Source of the DNA: Colias croceus
Taxonomy: Eukaryota; Arthropoda; Insecta; Lepidoptera; Pieridae
Length of the DNA stretch: 64,000 nucleotides
Assembly: GCF_905220415.1 (NCBI RefSeq)
Contig: NC_059566.1
Span: 3,286,001-3,350,000 of the forward strand
Direction: 5' to 3'
Shown here: in pieces, positions 43,043 to 53,539 of the stretch
Layout: each line of letters begins with the position of its first letter
Numbering within the stretch: position 1 is the stretch's first letter
Made by a program: the position numbers and the translations under genes
Notes under the pieces: generated by a model
Database searches by the model: none
Seen by the model: the letters and a program-made list of their open reading frames with translations, nothing else
Told to the model about the DNA's origin: nothing

Positions 43043-43910
43043 ATGAAGTCCTTAGCAACAGAATCCTGTATCCCAAGGATGAAAGCCGACGAGTTCCTAC
43101 GTTTCATGGATGACTCAAAATCAAAAGCGCGCATCGAAGAAGAGTATCAATCAAAACTCATGACGGAAGGAGAAGAAATGAAATCTACTTTGAAGCAGAG
43201 CGAAGAGGTGCAGATAACAGGCTGTCTGTCTTACCTGCAGTTTCTCTACTATGGTACGCAGCCCAAGAAAAATCAAGCGATCCCGAGAGCGAGCATCGTT
43301 GATGGGTATGATACGAAACATAAGTTTCTTTGTACGAAAAATCCAGCGGAAGAAGACTTCGAAACGTTCTGACAAACTGTGTGGAGTAACTACGTAGAGA
43401 TAATCGTGATGATAGGCAAGCTTACTGAGAGCTACCAATGTTGGTCCCCTACTGAGCGTCGATCTGTAGTGAGCGGGAAGTTCAACATTACGACTCGAAA
43501 AGTTACAGTCTATTTCATTTATTACTGCAACTGTGCTAAGTCTGACTTCGCTGACACTCAAGCCAAAACAGAAGCGCTTGGTTTTTCACTATCAGTATAC
43601 CGATTGGCCGAAAGGTAGCTTACCTCAGCCAGGATACTTTTTGGATTTTTATTTTATCGTTGACGTCATGTATCTTAAGCTAAAGAACACAATGCCTCTT
43701 AAGAAATCTGCCCCTATACTCGTTCATTGCTTTGATGGTTTAGGAGGCTCGCAAGTATTTTGCGCAATCGATATCTGCACTACGAAGTAAGATTTATCAA
43801 AATAGTCTGTGTCACATGTCGTTGAAAGAGTGAGAGATCAAAGGCCCGGGTCTATTAACTCCCCAGACCTTTATGCTTTATATTATGAAATAATGAAGGG
43901 TTCTGTTTGA
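43043..43910 (+). pseudogene. Bracovirus-type protein tyrosine phosphatase, PTP4 (most decayed)
   Basis: Same layout as PTP3: a head with a DEFLRFMDD motif, SIVDGYDTKHKFLCTKNP, then an in-frame TGA at 43371 where family members have Trp before QTVW. A frame change follows near 43530, then HYQYTDWPKGSLP, the P-loop VHCFDGLGGSQ (Cys kept, Arg lost) and further stops at 43790 and beyond. A recognisable tail (NSPDLYALYYEIM) ends at 43910. Spacing from PTP3 is about 810 bp, including the SINE. A polyA signal lies near 44008. Confidence 0.85.
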
Positions 43911-44454
43911 AGGGTTTAATCGAATTATGTGTTGTCTTATAAATAAGGTTTATTATTATTTTAAGTGTGCATTTCTTTTAAGAAGTATCTTTGTAAATTT
44001 CTCGAAATAAAATGATGCGCTAAACATTTTCTTTTCTAATTAATTAGACTTATTAGAGAGTAATTAGGAGATGTTTACTAACACTTTTGAGACTGAATGT
44101 ATCAATTGCTGCATGTTATGTAACATAACACAGAGTACTTTTTTATATATGAGAAATAGACGTCCAACTCGACGACCAAATTGAGTAAGTCAAGTAGCGC
44201 CCTCTGGACGCAGGTTCTACACATAGCGATGGTCACTGGGTCTAGGTTGCTTTTTGTTTCTTTATTTTATTTAATTATTATAGAATGTTTTTTCAATAAA
44301 TAAAACACTGATAACCTTTAGTAAAATTTATTTTTTTCTTTTGAAGCATTTCATATATAATTTTTTCGCTTTCAACTTATATGAATCTGTATCATCATCA
44401 CACTCTCTCCTATTTATCAATATTTTATTTATTTCTTTACAGTAATGAATGAAA

Positions 44455-44770
44455 TGAAAAATACTTTATTGCACAATTAATACAGAATTATAAACTAAGA
44501 GCCATACAAGTAATAACATGTACAGAGGGCGGTCTTATCGCTGTAAGCGATTTCTGCCAGACAACCCGAAAATTTAGAAGGATTACATTTAAGGTGGTGG
44601 TGCATTACAAACTTAAAATTCAGATTTTAACTAAAATAAATAAATATAAAATATAATTATGACCTAATTATAATAAATATACATAAATAATAAATATATA
44701 AATACATTATAATATATACCTAATTATATATTATATATAAATATATACATAAATACATACATACATGTGA
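44455..44770 (-). repeat. LINE 3' tail and AT-rich low-complexity tract
   Basis: 44455-44590 (tttattgcacaattaatac, agggcggtcttatcgctg, taagcgatttctgcc) matches the inverted LINE tail at 56290-56420. It is followed to 44770 by ataaatata words. No gene between the PTP block and the P-like gene. Confidence 0.6.
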
Positions 44771-44781
44771 AACTATATTAA

Positions 44782-45805
44782 TTATGGGCAAGGAATAAAT
44801 TGAATTAAATAAAATAGATAGTTACAGTAATTATAAATGAAGAATCTGCAGGATATGTTAATTAAAAAATCTATTAATTTTTCTTTGTGTAATTTGATGA
44901 AGTCAAATTGGATGTGCATAAATATGACTGTTTTAATTAGCTCTTTCAAATATTTTTTTTCTAAACAAATTTTAATAATTGCGTAATTTATATCCTGCAG
45001 ATTCGAGACACAATTTAGGAGAGAGTCACTGGGACTGCAAAGCCATTTTTTATTTGCATATTCTCTATATTTTAGATACTCATGTTCCTGATTGGACATC
45101 AAGTTTTTTTACATTCACTACAACCCTTGATGACTCTCTTCTTAGCGGTTTTAATAAAATATCCGCTAACATATTGTAGCCCCCCGACTATTCGGGGGTC
45201 ACTTTTGTCTTCAAGGGGTGTAAATTCTATATCAGGAATTTCACTGAGCTCGCAATTTAATTGTTCTTTGCAGCCCCCGTTTGTGATGAGTACTTCATGC
45301 AAAGCGTGGCAATTATCAACCTCACAATTTGCCCCAGGGGCATGGACACTAGATAAGCTGTTTATTAATAAGCTGCTAAATGCTGCTTCAAACCCATCTG
45401 GAGTAGGGTTTACGTTGCGGCATCCTTGGCTCCTTATTGATCCGAATAAGTTATCTATTGGATCCTGATTCAGATGCCGCAACCAAACCGATGTTACTCC
45501 GTACTTCGCAGCAATTTTTTTTTAGAAGCAGTTCAATACCTTCTAGTGTCCATACCCAGTTATTTAATGTGGGAACATACTCGACACTTGAGGATTTCGC
45601 GTTTACGAATTTCATATTTTTTTTAAATATTTTGGCCTCTGTCCAGGTTTTGTGATGTACAGAGTTAGGCGTCGCAGGTCCCAGAAGAGGTTTGCTATGC
45701 TTCTTCCTTTTTCCATAGCTTCCGTTCAGCGAGTCGAAAAGTTTATCAAAAAACAAGATGACGTCCGCGGTACTTTGCGCATCTTCGGAGATTATTCCTT
45801 TTTCT
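44782..45805 (-). pseudogene. P-element/THAP9-like transposase, last exon (copy d)
   Basis: After an acceptor at about 45805 the minus strand reads KGIISEDAQSTADVILFFDK, then LGPATPNSVHHKTWTEAK, and after a shift LRHLNQDPIDNLFGSIRS, LSSVHAPGANCEVDN, YVSGYFIKTAKK, and after a second shift CSPSDSLLNCVSNLQD, ending near 44782. These blocks match the GTP-binding/C-terminal region of THAP9-like P transposases. Both shifts fall in homopolymer runs (A at about 45515, T at about 45100), so the gene may be recently broken or the breaks may be sequence errors. The preceding exon is at 47628-47690. Confidence 0.7.
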
Positions 45806-45936
45806 GCAAAAAAGGAATAAATTATTAATATTATTCCTCACACATTCTCTCAACGTAATCTAGTCCCAAAGTAAGTATTGCCTGCTTGTAATTTGGGTAC
45901 TAGATAACTATACTCCATGGTTAGGTAGTTAATTAA

Positions 45937-47383
45937 CCTTTTGACCGCCAGAGCAAAAACGCATCGCCGTGCCCTCCACGCCAAGCCACAAATTCAATGA
46001 GATAACCTTGAAAATAGTAGGGAGTCCAAAATGTTATCGATAAACATAATAATTCACGTCTGAATATTTGAATAAACAGCTTATAACACAAAAATAATAT
46101 TTATTTAACCTCATCTCCTACTGTAAAAACTTAAGACCACATTTATAGCAACTATCAACAAAAAAAATCAACCTTTTGAGATACAAAAATACATATAAAA
46201 TTGCAGCAAGTTACAGCACTATTCTCTATCAGTTACGCCCCATTGGCATGTATACATGCCAATGGCGCGGGCAACCATCCTTTTTTTTATAATCTCTCGC
46301 TTCTGATTAGGGATGTGTAGCTGTATATTATTATAACTTATCGAGTTTATTTATTAAGTTTATATGAACTATAGGTATTACTGTGGAGTGTTTATTTGTA
46401 AATATCAAAACAACTATTACCTTTAAATAAAGGGAATTGCATTAAAACTACATATTTATTTTCCAATCATTTAGTTTAATACTTGAGTTATTACAAATAC
46501 TAATTATATGTAGGTACTATAGTTTGGGTTCGTTAGTTAATGGGTTTATTGGAATTATACACTATTACTGATAAAAGAACATTTATTAATATTAAAAAAA
46601 CACAAAATACTACAAGGATCAGATCAAAACCGTTACAATCTCGCCAGCGTCCAGCCATGTCTCTGCGCTTTTAAAATTATTCATTGTAACGGTTTTGATC
46701 TGATCCTTGTAGTATTTTGTGTTTTTTTAATATTAATAAATGTTCTTTTATCAGTAATAGTGTATAATTCCAATAAACCCATTAACTAACGAACCCAAAC
46801 TATAGTACCTATTTAGGTCGATTACCATATTTTGATATGACATAGCGACAATTTGTATCATAAGAATATTCTAATAAAGGCACTGATTAGACTTATTAGG
46901 TAATAAATTTTGAAAACTGCTAAATAGGTAAGTACCTACAGATTTTTAGAGATATTTATACATTTTGGACCTAAGCGAATTTTTATCATTACATGGACAA
47001 TAAATATTATGCTAGAACGCATACATTGTGTTTGTGACGATAAAATAAAAAATAAATGAAGTTACTTGAATATTACACTACATCACTAGTAGGCACGTAT
47101 ACATGTCATTGGCGCGAGAGAACGTGCTTTTTTAGCCATTAATTAAGTTATTTTTTGTCATCAAATATTTGAATAACTACTTGGCAATTTTGTTTACTGT
47201 GTACAATTATGTAATAACTGGGGATTCAGTTCATAAACTGTATAAATAAAACACGTAAAAGTAAAGGTTTAATATGTTTATTTTGTATTTATCTATGATC
47301 TGTTTCTTGGCATGTATAGGTGTCGTTGGCGCTCAGGGCACGATTGCGCATGACATCTATAGATGTCATTGGCGTTCAAAAGG
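45937..47383. mobile_element. Non-autonomous piggyBac-type element (TTAA target)
   Basis: Ends ccttttgaccgcca at 45937 and tggcgttcaaaagg at 47383, flanked on both sides by TTAA (45933-45936, 47384-47387). Internal words atgtatacatgtcattggcg / catgccaatggcg recur in both orientations, as in subterminal arrays. No transposase inside; it contains a further palindromic MITE. Confidence 0.8.
46511..46811. mobile_element. Palindromic MITE, about 130 bp arms
   Basis: taggtactatagtttgggtt at 46511 to gatcaaaaccgttac returns inverted at 46683-46811, essentially perfect, round a spacer of about 43 bp. Nested in the piggyBac-type element. Confidence 0.85.
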
Positions 47384-47627
47384 TTAAAGGTAAACAATCT
47401 TGGTAGGACTTTTTACACAAATACGTATTAAACAAATAAACTACTGATTAAAATAATGGTTCAATTGAATAAGTAACTGTTATTATTTTTATTTACATAG
47501 ATTTTAGCTGTTAAATAAAAAGTCATATCAAGATTGTTTATCTTTAGTTAGCTACTCAACCAAATGGAGTATAATAAACATATTTATATACCTTGAAAAC
47601 ATAATGTATTAAAGACCATTTACCTGC

Positions 47628-47690
47628 TAGGTAGCCCATATTTGATGCTACAGTTTGGCTGAACAGCTGCGTAGCAAGACCACCTCATAA
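47628..47690 (-). pseudogene. Upstream exon of P-like transposase copy d
   Basis: Minus-strand ATQLFSQTVASNMGYLA ends at a CAG/gtaaatg donor and joins in phase to the next exon at 45805 (LA then EKGII). The same junction is predicted from the layout of P-like transposases. The intron is about 1.8 kb and filled with inverted-repeat elements. Confidence 0.6.
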
Positions 47691-47754
47691 CACCAAATAG
47701 ACCGATAAATCGCAAATGCGCAGCTTAACCGTCAGCGTTCTTTTTACTTGACGC

Positions 47755-48525
47755 GACTTATATCTGGCTAGCGATAATATCTAGTAACTGGCTAGTATAA
47801 TATCCAGTAACTGTCTAGTAACTGGCCAGTTTCTCTAGACATCAAATAAAACATGACGACACTTGTACATTTTGAGGCTATTTAACATTAAAATATATGG
47901 ATAAGTTTGTTACAATTAAAAATAATAATAATATAATGAAACAGCGTAAATAATTAAGAAAATTGTGTATTTCAATATAAAAATAATGGATGAAATTAAA
48001 CAAGTCGACATAATAGCCAAATTGTGGTTGTGAGCAATTAAAACAAATATTCCAGACTCTCATTTATATAGATGAATTATTAAAAATTTTACGAGAAGTT
48101 CTTCCAGATTCGCGAATTCGTGCAAAAACACTTTAAATTAACCGTTATTTTTATTATTTTATATTATTAATGTTTTTAGTTTTATATTTAAAAATATCAT
48201 AAAATAAATTAATAACTTATTTCATAGTTCTTAATACTTTTATAAGGGAAACTTTTATATAAGTGGAATGTTTAATTAATAAATAAAATTTATAATTATT
48301 CCGTCTATTAATTATTACTTATTTTATTATTAACATTATTTTGAACTGTAACAAACTTATCCATATTTAATGTTAAATAGCCTCAAAATGTACAAGTGTC
48401 GCCATGTTTTATTTGATGTCTAGTAAAACTGGCGAGTAACTAGACAGTTACTTGATATTATACTAGCCAGTTCCTAACTTAAGTCTAATTAAGCTAGCCA
48501 GTTACTGGCCAGATACTTGATTGCA
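47755..48525. mobile_element. Foldback element with about 170 bp arms
   Basis: The left arm carries ctagtaactggctagtataa, ctagacatcaaataaaacat and ttgaggctatttaacatt. The right arm (48345-48525) repeats these inverted with few changes. The core is AT-rich and non-coding. Confidence 0.8.
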
Positions 48526-48647
48526 TTTCTACTAGGGTGGTTGAAACATTATAAGTGTCAATATTAGAAAAACATTTTTTTAATAGTATCCTTATTTATT
48601 AGTTGTCAAGAGGGGAATATAATATTAATAATATTATAATATTAAAC

Positions 48648-50586
48648 ATGTTTTTTGAGGAAAACCGATCAGCAAATAATCGCCCACAGGCAACAAGTCC
48701 CAGTCAAATGATAAGCTGTTATCAATTGTGGTTTCATTTAAAAACAAACTTCACATACGTAAGAATGACATCAGTACATGTTGATGATAATAAATCGTAT
48801 AAAAATCGACCCATTGTAGCGCAAAGCGTATTCCAGTTTCAGGAGCCCCACGAAGATGTTCGGGAAAATAGTAGTTATTGCTGTGCAGTGTGCTCGTTAC
48901 GCCCGTCAAAACCAAAAGTAAGTACTTATTGTCTTTAAAAAAAAATTCGAAACTTTTATTTTAATTTTTTTCTATTATTACATTTGCCAACGGAAATATA
49001 TTCTTCTTTCTTCATTTTTTTCTTTAAAAGTTAATAATATAACTCATTATGAAATAATATATCTATATTTCAATATTTTCAATAATATACAGGGTGTCCC
49101 ACTGTTGGTATACTAAGTACGAAGGGACTTGTAGTTTTGCATAACCTGATCACGTAAAAAATACTTAAACAAAAAAATTACGTAAAAAATTTTTTGCTAA
49201 ATTTTTCCTGAAAATCCATGTTTTCTTCTCTATCTTCGCGCAGCCGGCATATACCGCTTCTCTAATGTGAGCATTTTGTGTATGAAAACATAATCTTAAA
49301 CGATAGCTCACGTGCTGGTGGCAAAGTTGGGCGGGATGATTGTTATGGGTGTACACAGAGTTTTAAGAATTCATCTATTTGAAAAAAAACTGCGTCTGGA
49401 ATTTTATAAGTATTTTTTACGCACTCAGCGTATGCAAAACTATAACCTCCTTTGAGCTTAGTATACCAACAGTGGGACACCCTGTAGAATAAGTTTGTAC
49501 GGCAAAATAAATGCCGTGCAAATTTTTTTATTTTTCTTGCATTAGTAATCGAAAATATATTTTTCTTCCTTTATTGTTTCTCTGAAAGTCAGCAATATAG
49601 CTCATTTTAATATCATGCTATTTGTTTTAGCGCTTGAAGCTGTAGGGGATGAACCGACACCGCTGAGTGATGGTAAATTGTTTTTTTTTATTAGTGATCT
49701 AAAAAAGTTTAGAAAATCCAAAATTGTACGCCTCATAATCTCATTTTCCATAATAAAATTTATCAGAATGAAATATTTTTTGTAAGGCGAGAGTAGAGCA
49801 CCTTATGCACTTCGCTTATGAGGCGTGCAATATATTTCTTTTTTCATTTTTTTTTTCTTAAACTAAACAAACGACACATTCTGAATTTGAAATATTTTTT
49901 CAGAGGAATTTGCTGAGATAAAAGCTTGGCTAGATCGGGCTTTTGGTAAATTGCATTTTATTTCTTTTCGTTGTATTAGCAATCAAAAATAAGTTTTTTT
50001 TTTCTTCGTTTTATTCAGAAATATAACTAAAATTTGAAATTTTTGCCTTTTTTTAGGGGATGCGATGAATGCTAACTACAGAAGCTCAACTGAACGTCCA
50101 ATTGATCAACGTACAATTAATCAGTATCTCAACTGCCCTGACCTGCAAAAATATTCACTGAGTTCAGATGTCATTCAACTAAATGATACCATCGTTGTGA
50201 ACTCTGACAACCCGTGTATCATTAACGCGCCGACAATTATTCTAAAAAACAATAAATTTCTGGGTGACAAACATGCTTTTAACATAACTGGAAAGAAAAT
50301 AGTAATGGATAGTAACGTATTCAAGGGACCAGAACAAAATCATTACATAGTTGGAGATAACGTACTTTTATCTAATAATACGTATCAAGGCCATTTCCAA
50401 ATCCATGAAGCAGCGGGATATGAAGTCACTGCATTCAACAATGTATATGATGGTAGATACAGAGTCAATCAATATACAGGAACTAGTATACTGGTTTTTG
50501 CTAACGAATCTAAAGGAAGTCTGTTTGATGTCGTACTTGCGGACAATCCCCCGAAATTTATGCATCGTTTGTATCCTAAAAAATAA
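48648..50586 (+). CDS. Unrecognised spliced gene, predicted beta-solenoid protein (copy A, truncated)
   Basis: Exons by splice signal: 48648-48917 or -48921 (MFFEENRSANNRP to SYCCAVCSLRPSKPK), 49631-49672 and 49904-49945 (both 42 bp with gtaaattg donors) and 50057-50586. The last three join in phase (TPLSDEEFAEIKAWLDRAFG). The final exon has a recurring pattern NNKFLG, SNVFKG, NNTYQG, NNVYDG every 22-24 residues, with Ile/Val strands between, as in parallel beta-helices with an Asn ladder. The protein runs out of frame just after HRLYP, where copies B and C continue with a further 75 residues. No family recognised. Exon 1 joins in phase only with the weaker donor at 48921. A MITE sits in the first intron. 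Confidence 0.55.
49090..49484. mobile_element. Tc1/mariner-type MITE, TA target
   Basis: Ends cagggtgtcccactgttggt at 49090, returning inverted to 49484, flanked by TA (49088-49089, 49485-49486). Arms of about 25 bp extend imperfectly further in (tttgcataacctg / atgcaaaactat). 395 bp. Confidence 0.85.
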
Positions 50587-50830
50587 TATTTTGATGTCTG
50601 TGAAACATTAAATTAGCGAAAAACGCTCATCAATTAATCCTTCGAATTTTTTAATGACATTAGCATTTGGAGGACGATTAATTTTTGATCCAAACTTCAC
50701 ATCTTGTATAAATCCGGTAAGGTTTATAGGCCAAGAGACCAATGTTTGTGGACTCATTTTATAAAAACAGTATTTTGTTTGTTTTTTGATATGATTAAAG
50801 GCTCCAGTTTCAGAATTTGACAGATCGTTA

Positions 50831-51686
50831 AGCCCGGCATTCACTACACGCACCGCGAGCCGAGCCCCGAGCCGTACCAATCCGTGGACAAATCCGTCAT
50901 CGCCCACACACTACACGAGCGCCGAGTTGCAGTCCAGTCGACTGTGAACTTTGGTAAGCCTTGCACGTATCTATCCTACCACGAAAAAAAAGCTCTCTGG
51001 CTCTAGTAGTCGGTGCAATACTCTTACGCGGAAAAAAAAGTGCGTGTGGACAAAGGAATGGCTGAAACAACGAAGAAAAAAAGAACGAACGAACTAGAAC
51101 TGCACATTTGTTTAAATTTTTTCAATTTAAATACATAATATATTTTTATATATGACCGATACGAGTAATTTTATATTTGATTTTACTAATAAACCATTCT
51201 TAACGTAATAAACATTTTCTGATTTAAAGAACTGAACCTTTTTCCTTTTTAAATACTTACTAGAGACGTTACTCTAAAAATCGAAATCTGTTATCTAGAT
51301 TCCACCATAAATAAATAAATGCGTTGTAATTTATTAATTATTTTAATCCATACTAATATAATAAATGCGAAAGTAACTCTGTCTGTCTGTTTGTTACTCA
51401 ATCACGCCTTAGCTACTGAAGCAATTTGGATGAAATTTGGTGTAGAGATATTTTATTCCCAGAAAGAACATAGGCTACTTTTTAGCCCGGGAAATAGGAT
51501 AGGTTTTATCCCGACAAATTCGCGCGCGCACACACACGTACGGATTTGTCCGGCGCGGCTCGGCGCGGCGCTCGCCGTCTGGAGACGCGAGAGCCGCGCA
51601 CAACTACACATACACACGCAGATTTGTCCGCGGTCTTGTCGCCAGCTACAAATCCAGCGGATGGGTGCGCCTGTGAATGGTACCCA
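50831..51686. mobile_element. Harbinger-type insertion with TTA duplication
   Basis: TTA flanks both sides (50828-50830, 51687-51689), and the interrupted gene continues in frame across it. The ends share cattcac...gcacc in inverted orientation. Inside, CVWTKEWLKQRRKK near 51030 resembles the start of Harbinger nucleases, and a SINE lies at 51350-51515. Remainder non-coding. Confidence 0.65.
51350..51515 (-). repeat. SINE/RTE-like repeat, inverted
   Basis: Reverse complement of the 369-580 subtype: tail atactaatataataaatgcg, ctgtctgtctgtttgttac, then ttttagcccgggaaatagg. Nested in the Harbinger-type element. Confidence 0.8.
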
Positions 51687-52304
51687 TTAGGGTACAAACG
51701 ATGCATAAAGTTCGGGTCATTTTGCTCAAGTACGACATCAAACGGACTTCCTTTAGATTCGTTATCAAAAACCAGTATACTAGTTCCTGCATATTGATTG
51801 ACTCTGTATCTACCATCATATACATTGTTGAATGCAGTGACTTCATATCCCGCTGCTTCATGGATTTGGAAATGGCCTTGATACGTATTATTAGATAAAA
51901 GTACGCTATCTCCAACTATGTAATGATTTTGTTCTGGTCCCTTGAATACATTACTATACATTACTATTTTCTTTCCAGTTATGTTAAAAGCATGTTTGTC
52001 ACCCAGAAATTTATTGTTTTTTAGAATAATTGTCGGCGCGTTAATGATACACGGGTTGTCCGAGTTCACAACGATGGTATCATTTAGTTGGATGACATCT
52101 GAACTCAATGAATATTTTTGCAGGTCAGGGCAGTTGAGATACTGATTAATTGTACGTTGATCAATTGGACGTTCAGTTGAGCTTCTGTAGTTAGCATTCA
52201 TCGCATCCCCTAAAAAAAGGCAAAAATTTCAAATATTGGTTATATTTCTGAATAAAACGAAAAAAAAAACTTATTTTTGATTGCTAATACAACGAAAAGA
52301 ATCT

Positions 52305-52661
52305 GTATCTACACAGAGTCAATCAATATGCAGGAACTAGTATACTGTTTATTGATAACGAATCTAAAGGAAGTCTGTTTGATGTCGTACTTGAGGAAAA
52401 TGACCCGAACTGTATGCATCGTTTGTATCCTAACGATCAGTCAAATTCTGAAACTGGAGCCTTTAATCATATCAAAAAACAAACAAAATACTCTTTAGGC
52501 AAAATGAGTCCACAAACATTGGTCTCTTGGCCTATAAACCTTACCGGATTTATACAAGATGTGAAGTTTGGATCAAAAATTAATCGTCCTCCAAATGCTA
52601 ATATCATTTAAAAATTTGAAGGATTAATTGATGAGCGTTTTTCGCTAATTTAATGTTTCAC
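52305..52661 (+). pseudogene. Beta-solenoid gene, partial copy C
   Basis: Plus-strand RVNQYAGTSI to FMHRLYP-type end, then DQSNSETGAFNHIKK and MSPQTLVSWPIN, with an in-frame TAA at 52609 where copy B has Lys, then FEGLIDERFSLI to 52661. It starts abruptly at 52305, next to the intron end of copy B. Confidence 0.6.
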
Positions 52662-52794
52662 AGACAACAAAATATTATTTGTTAAGTCAATCAGTATCAA
52701 TTTCATTTATCGATAAATACAACGTCTACCTCTATAGCTATCCGTACAATGGCTCACCCAAGGTTGGATTTGACCCCTGGCAGTTTTTTCAAAA

Positions 52795-52938
52795 ATGGCC
52801 AGAGCTCGATTCCGAGCCGCCTGCATCTTGATCAGGTTTTCTGTGGTTTTCCTGTTCACTGTGCTCCGGAGCGGGGCACAGGCGAATGCCGATACAGTAA
52901 AAATATTGAATGGCCGCAGACTCTATTCATTTCTTTAG
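52795..52938 (+). CDS. Small ORF with signal-peptide-like start
   Basis: 47 codons: MARARFRAACILIRFSVV with a hydrophobic core, FLFTVLRSGAQA ending in an A-x-A cleavage pattern, then a 17-residue tail containing a Gly-Arg-Arg (amidation-type) site. I do not recognise it. It lies downstream of copy C with no evidence of transcription. A chance ORF is quite possible. Confidence 0.25.
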   Translation: MARARFRAACILIRFSVVFLFTVLRSGAQANADTVKILNGRRLYSFL

Positions 52939-53530
52939 ATTAGTTCGTAGATTTAGGATTAATGTGAAGATAATGTATGTATAATATAATGTTAATGTAA
53001 TGTAATAAATAAATATTTTTACGTAAAATAAAGATTTTTTATTAAACAACATTTCCCTGATTAAAAAAATGAATCAGAGATCATTGGTAATAACATAATT
53101 TGAATTCTTTTCAATACTTCTGACTATTTTAAACTAATTACACAAACAATAAGAAGGGCACAGGGAAAAAAGGAGCTCATCGACAATTGTACGTTTTTTG
53201 AATGAACTATACCATTTACTTCGTTATTCTATGGCCAATCAGAGCACGTTATCGAAACCCGATAAAAGGCGCTGATTTTGCTTAAAAATCATTAAAATAA
53301 AAATCTACTTTAGGATAAAACGCGCTCATTGCATGCCATACCGAGTAAAAAGATGCCCATTGTCTATGAAACCACGCTAGAACGGGCTGATCGCAGCGAT
53401 TGACAGAGAACGCGCTCATAGTCGGCCATCTTTATTATTTTGTCATACAAGTGACAGCTGTCAGATAAGCTTCCTTGGAAAAATTTTACGACTACGTTGT
53501 CAGTTGTGTTTTTAAAAGTTTTTGCATATT
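52939..53530. other. Gene-free AT-rich stretch
   Basis: I see nothing assignable apart from aataaataaatattttt words and a polyA-like run near 52990-53040. Confidence 0.45.
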
Positions 53531-53539
53531 TTTCTTAAA

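Larger units (their letters stand above)
45911..47571. mobile_element. MITE interrupted by a piggyBac-type element
   Basis: tatactccatggttaggtag at 45911 pairs with ccaaatggagtata ending at 47571; the arms continue through aaacaatctt, about 55 bp. The piggyBac-type element at 45937-47383 sits in the left arm. Both are in the intron of P-like copy d. Confidence 0.65.
50608..52210 (-). pseudogene. Beta-solenoid gene, inverted copy B split by a Harbinger-type element
   Basis: The exon begins at about 52210 after an acceptor (ccttttttttag), with MNANYRSSTERP at 52201. It is nearly identical to copy A through HRLYPN at about 51690, is interrupted by the element at 50831-51686, and resumes at 50830 with LSNSETGAFNHIKK, MSPQTLVSWPIN and a C-terminal FEGLIDERFSLI. 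This gives the full C-terminus absent from copy A. Intron sequence 5' of the exon also matches copy A as far as about 52290, so the duplication is genomic, not retroposed. Confidence 0.6.

Noticed and set aside
36129..43910. Wasp proviral locus
   Set aside because: Flanking and internal repeats are lepidopteran in type, and all genes are decayed; a wasp source contig seems less likely, though not excluded without a search.
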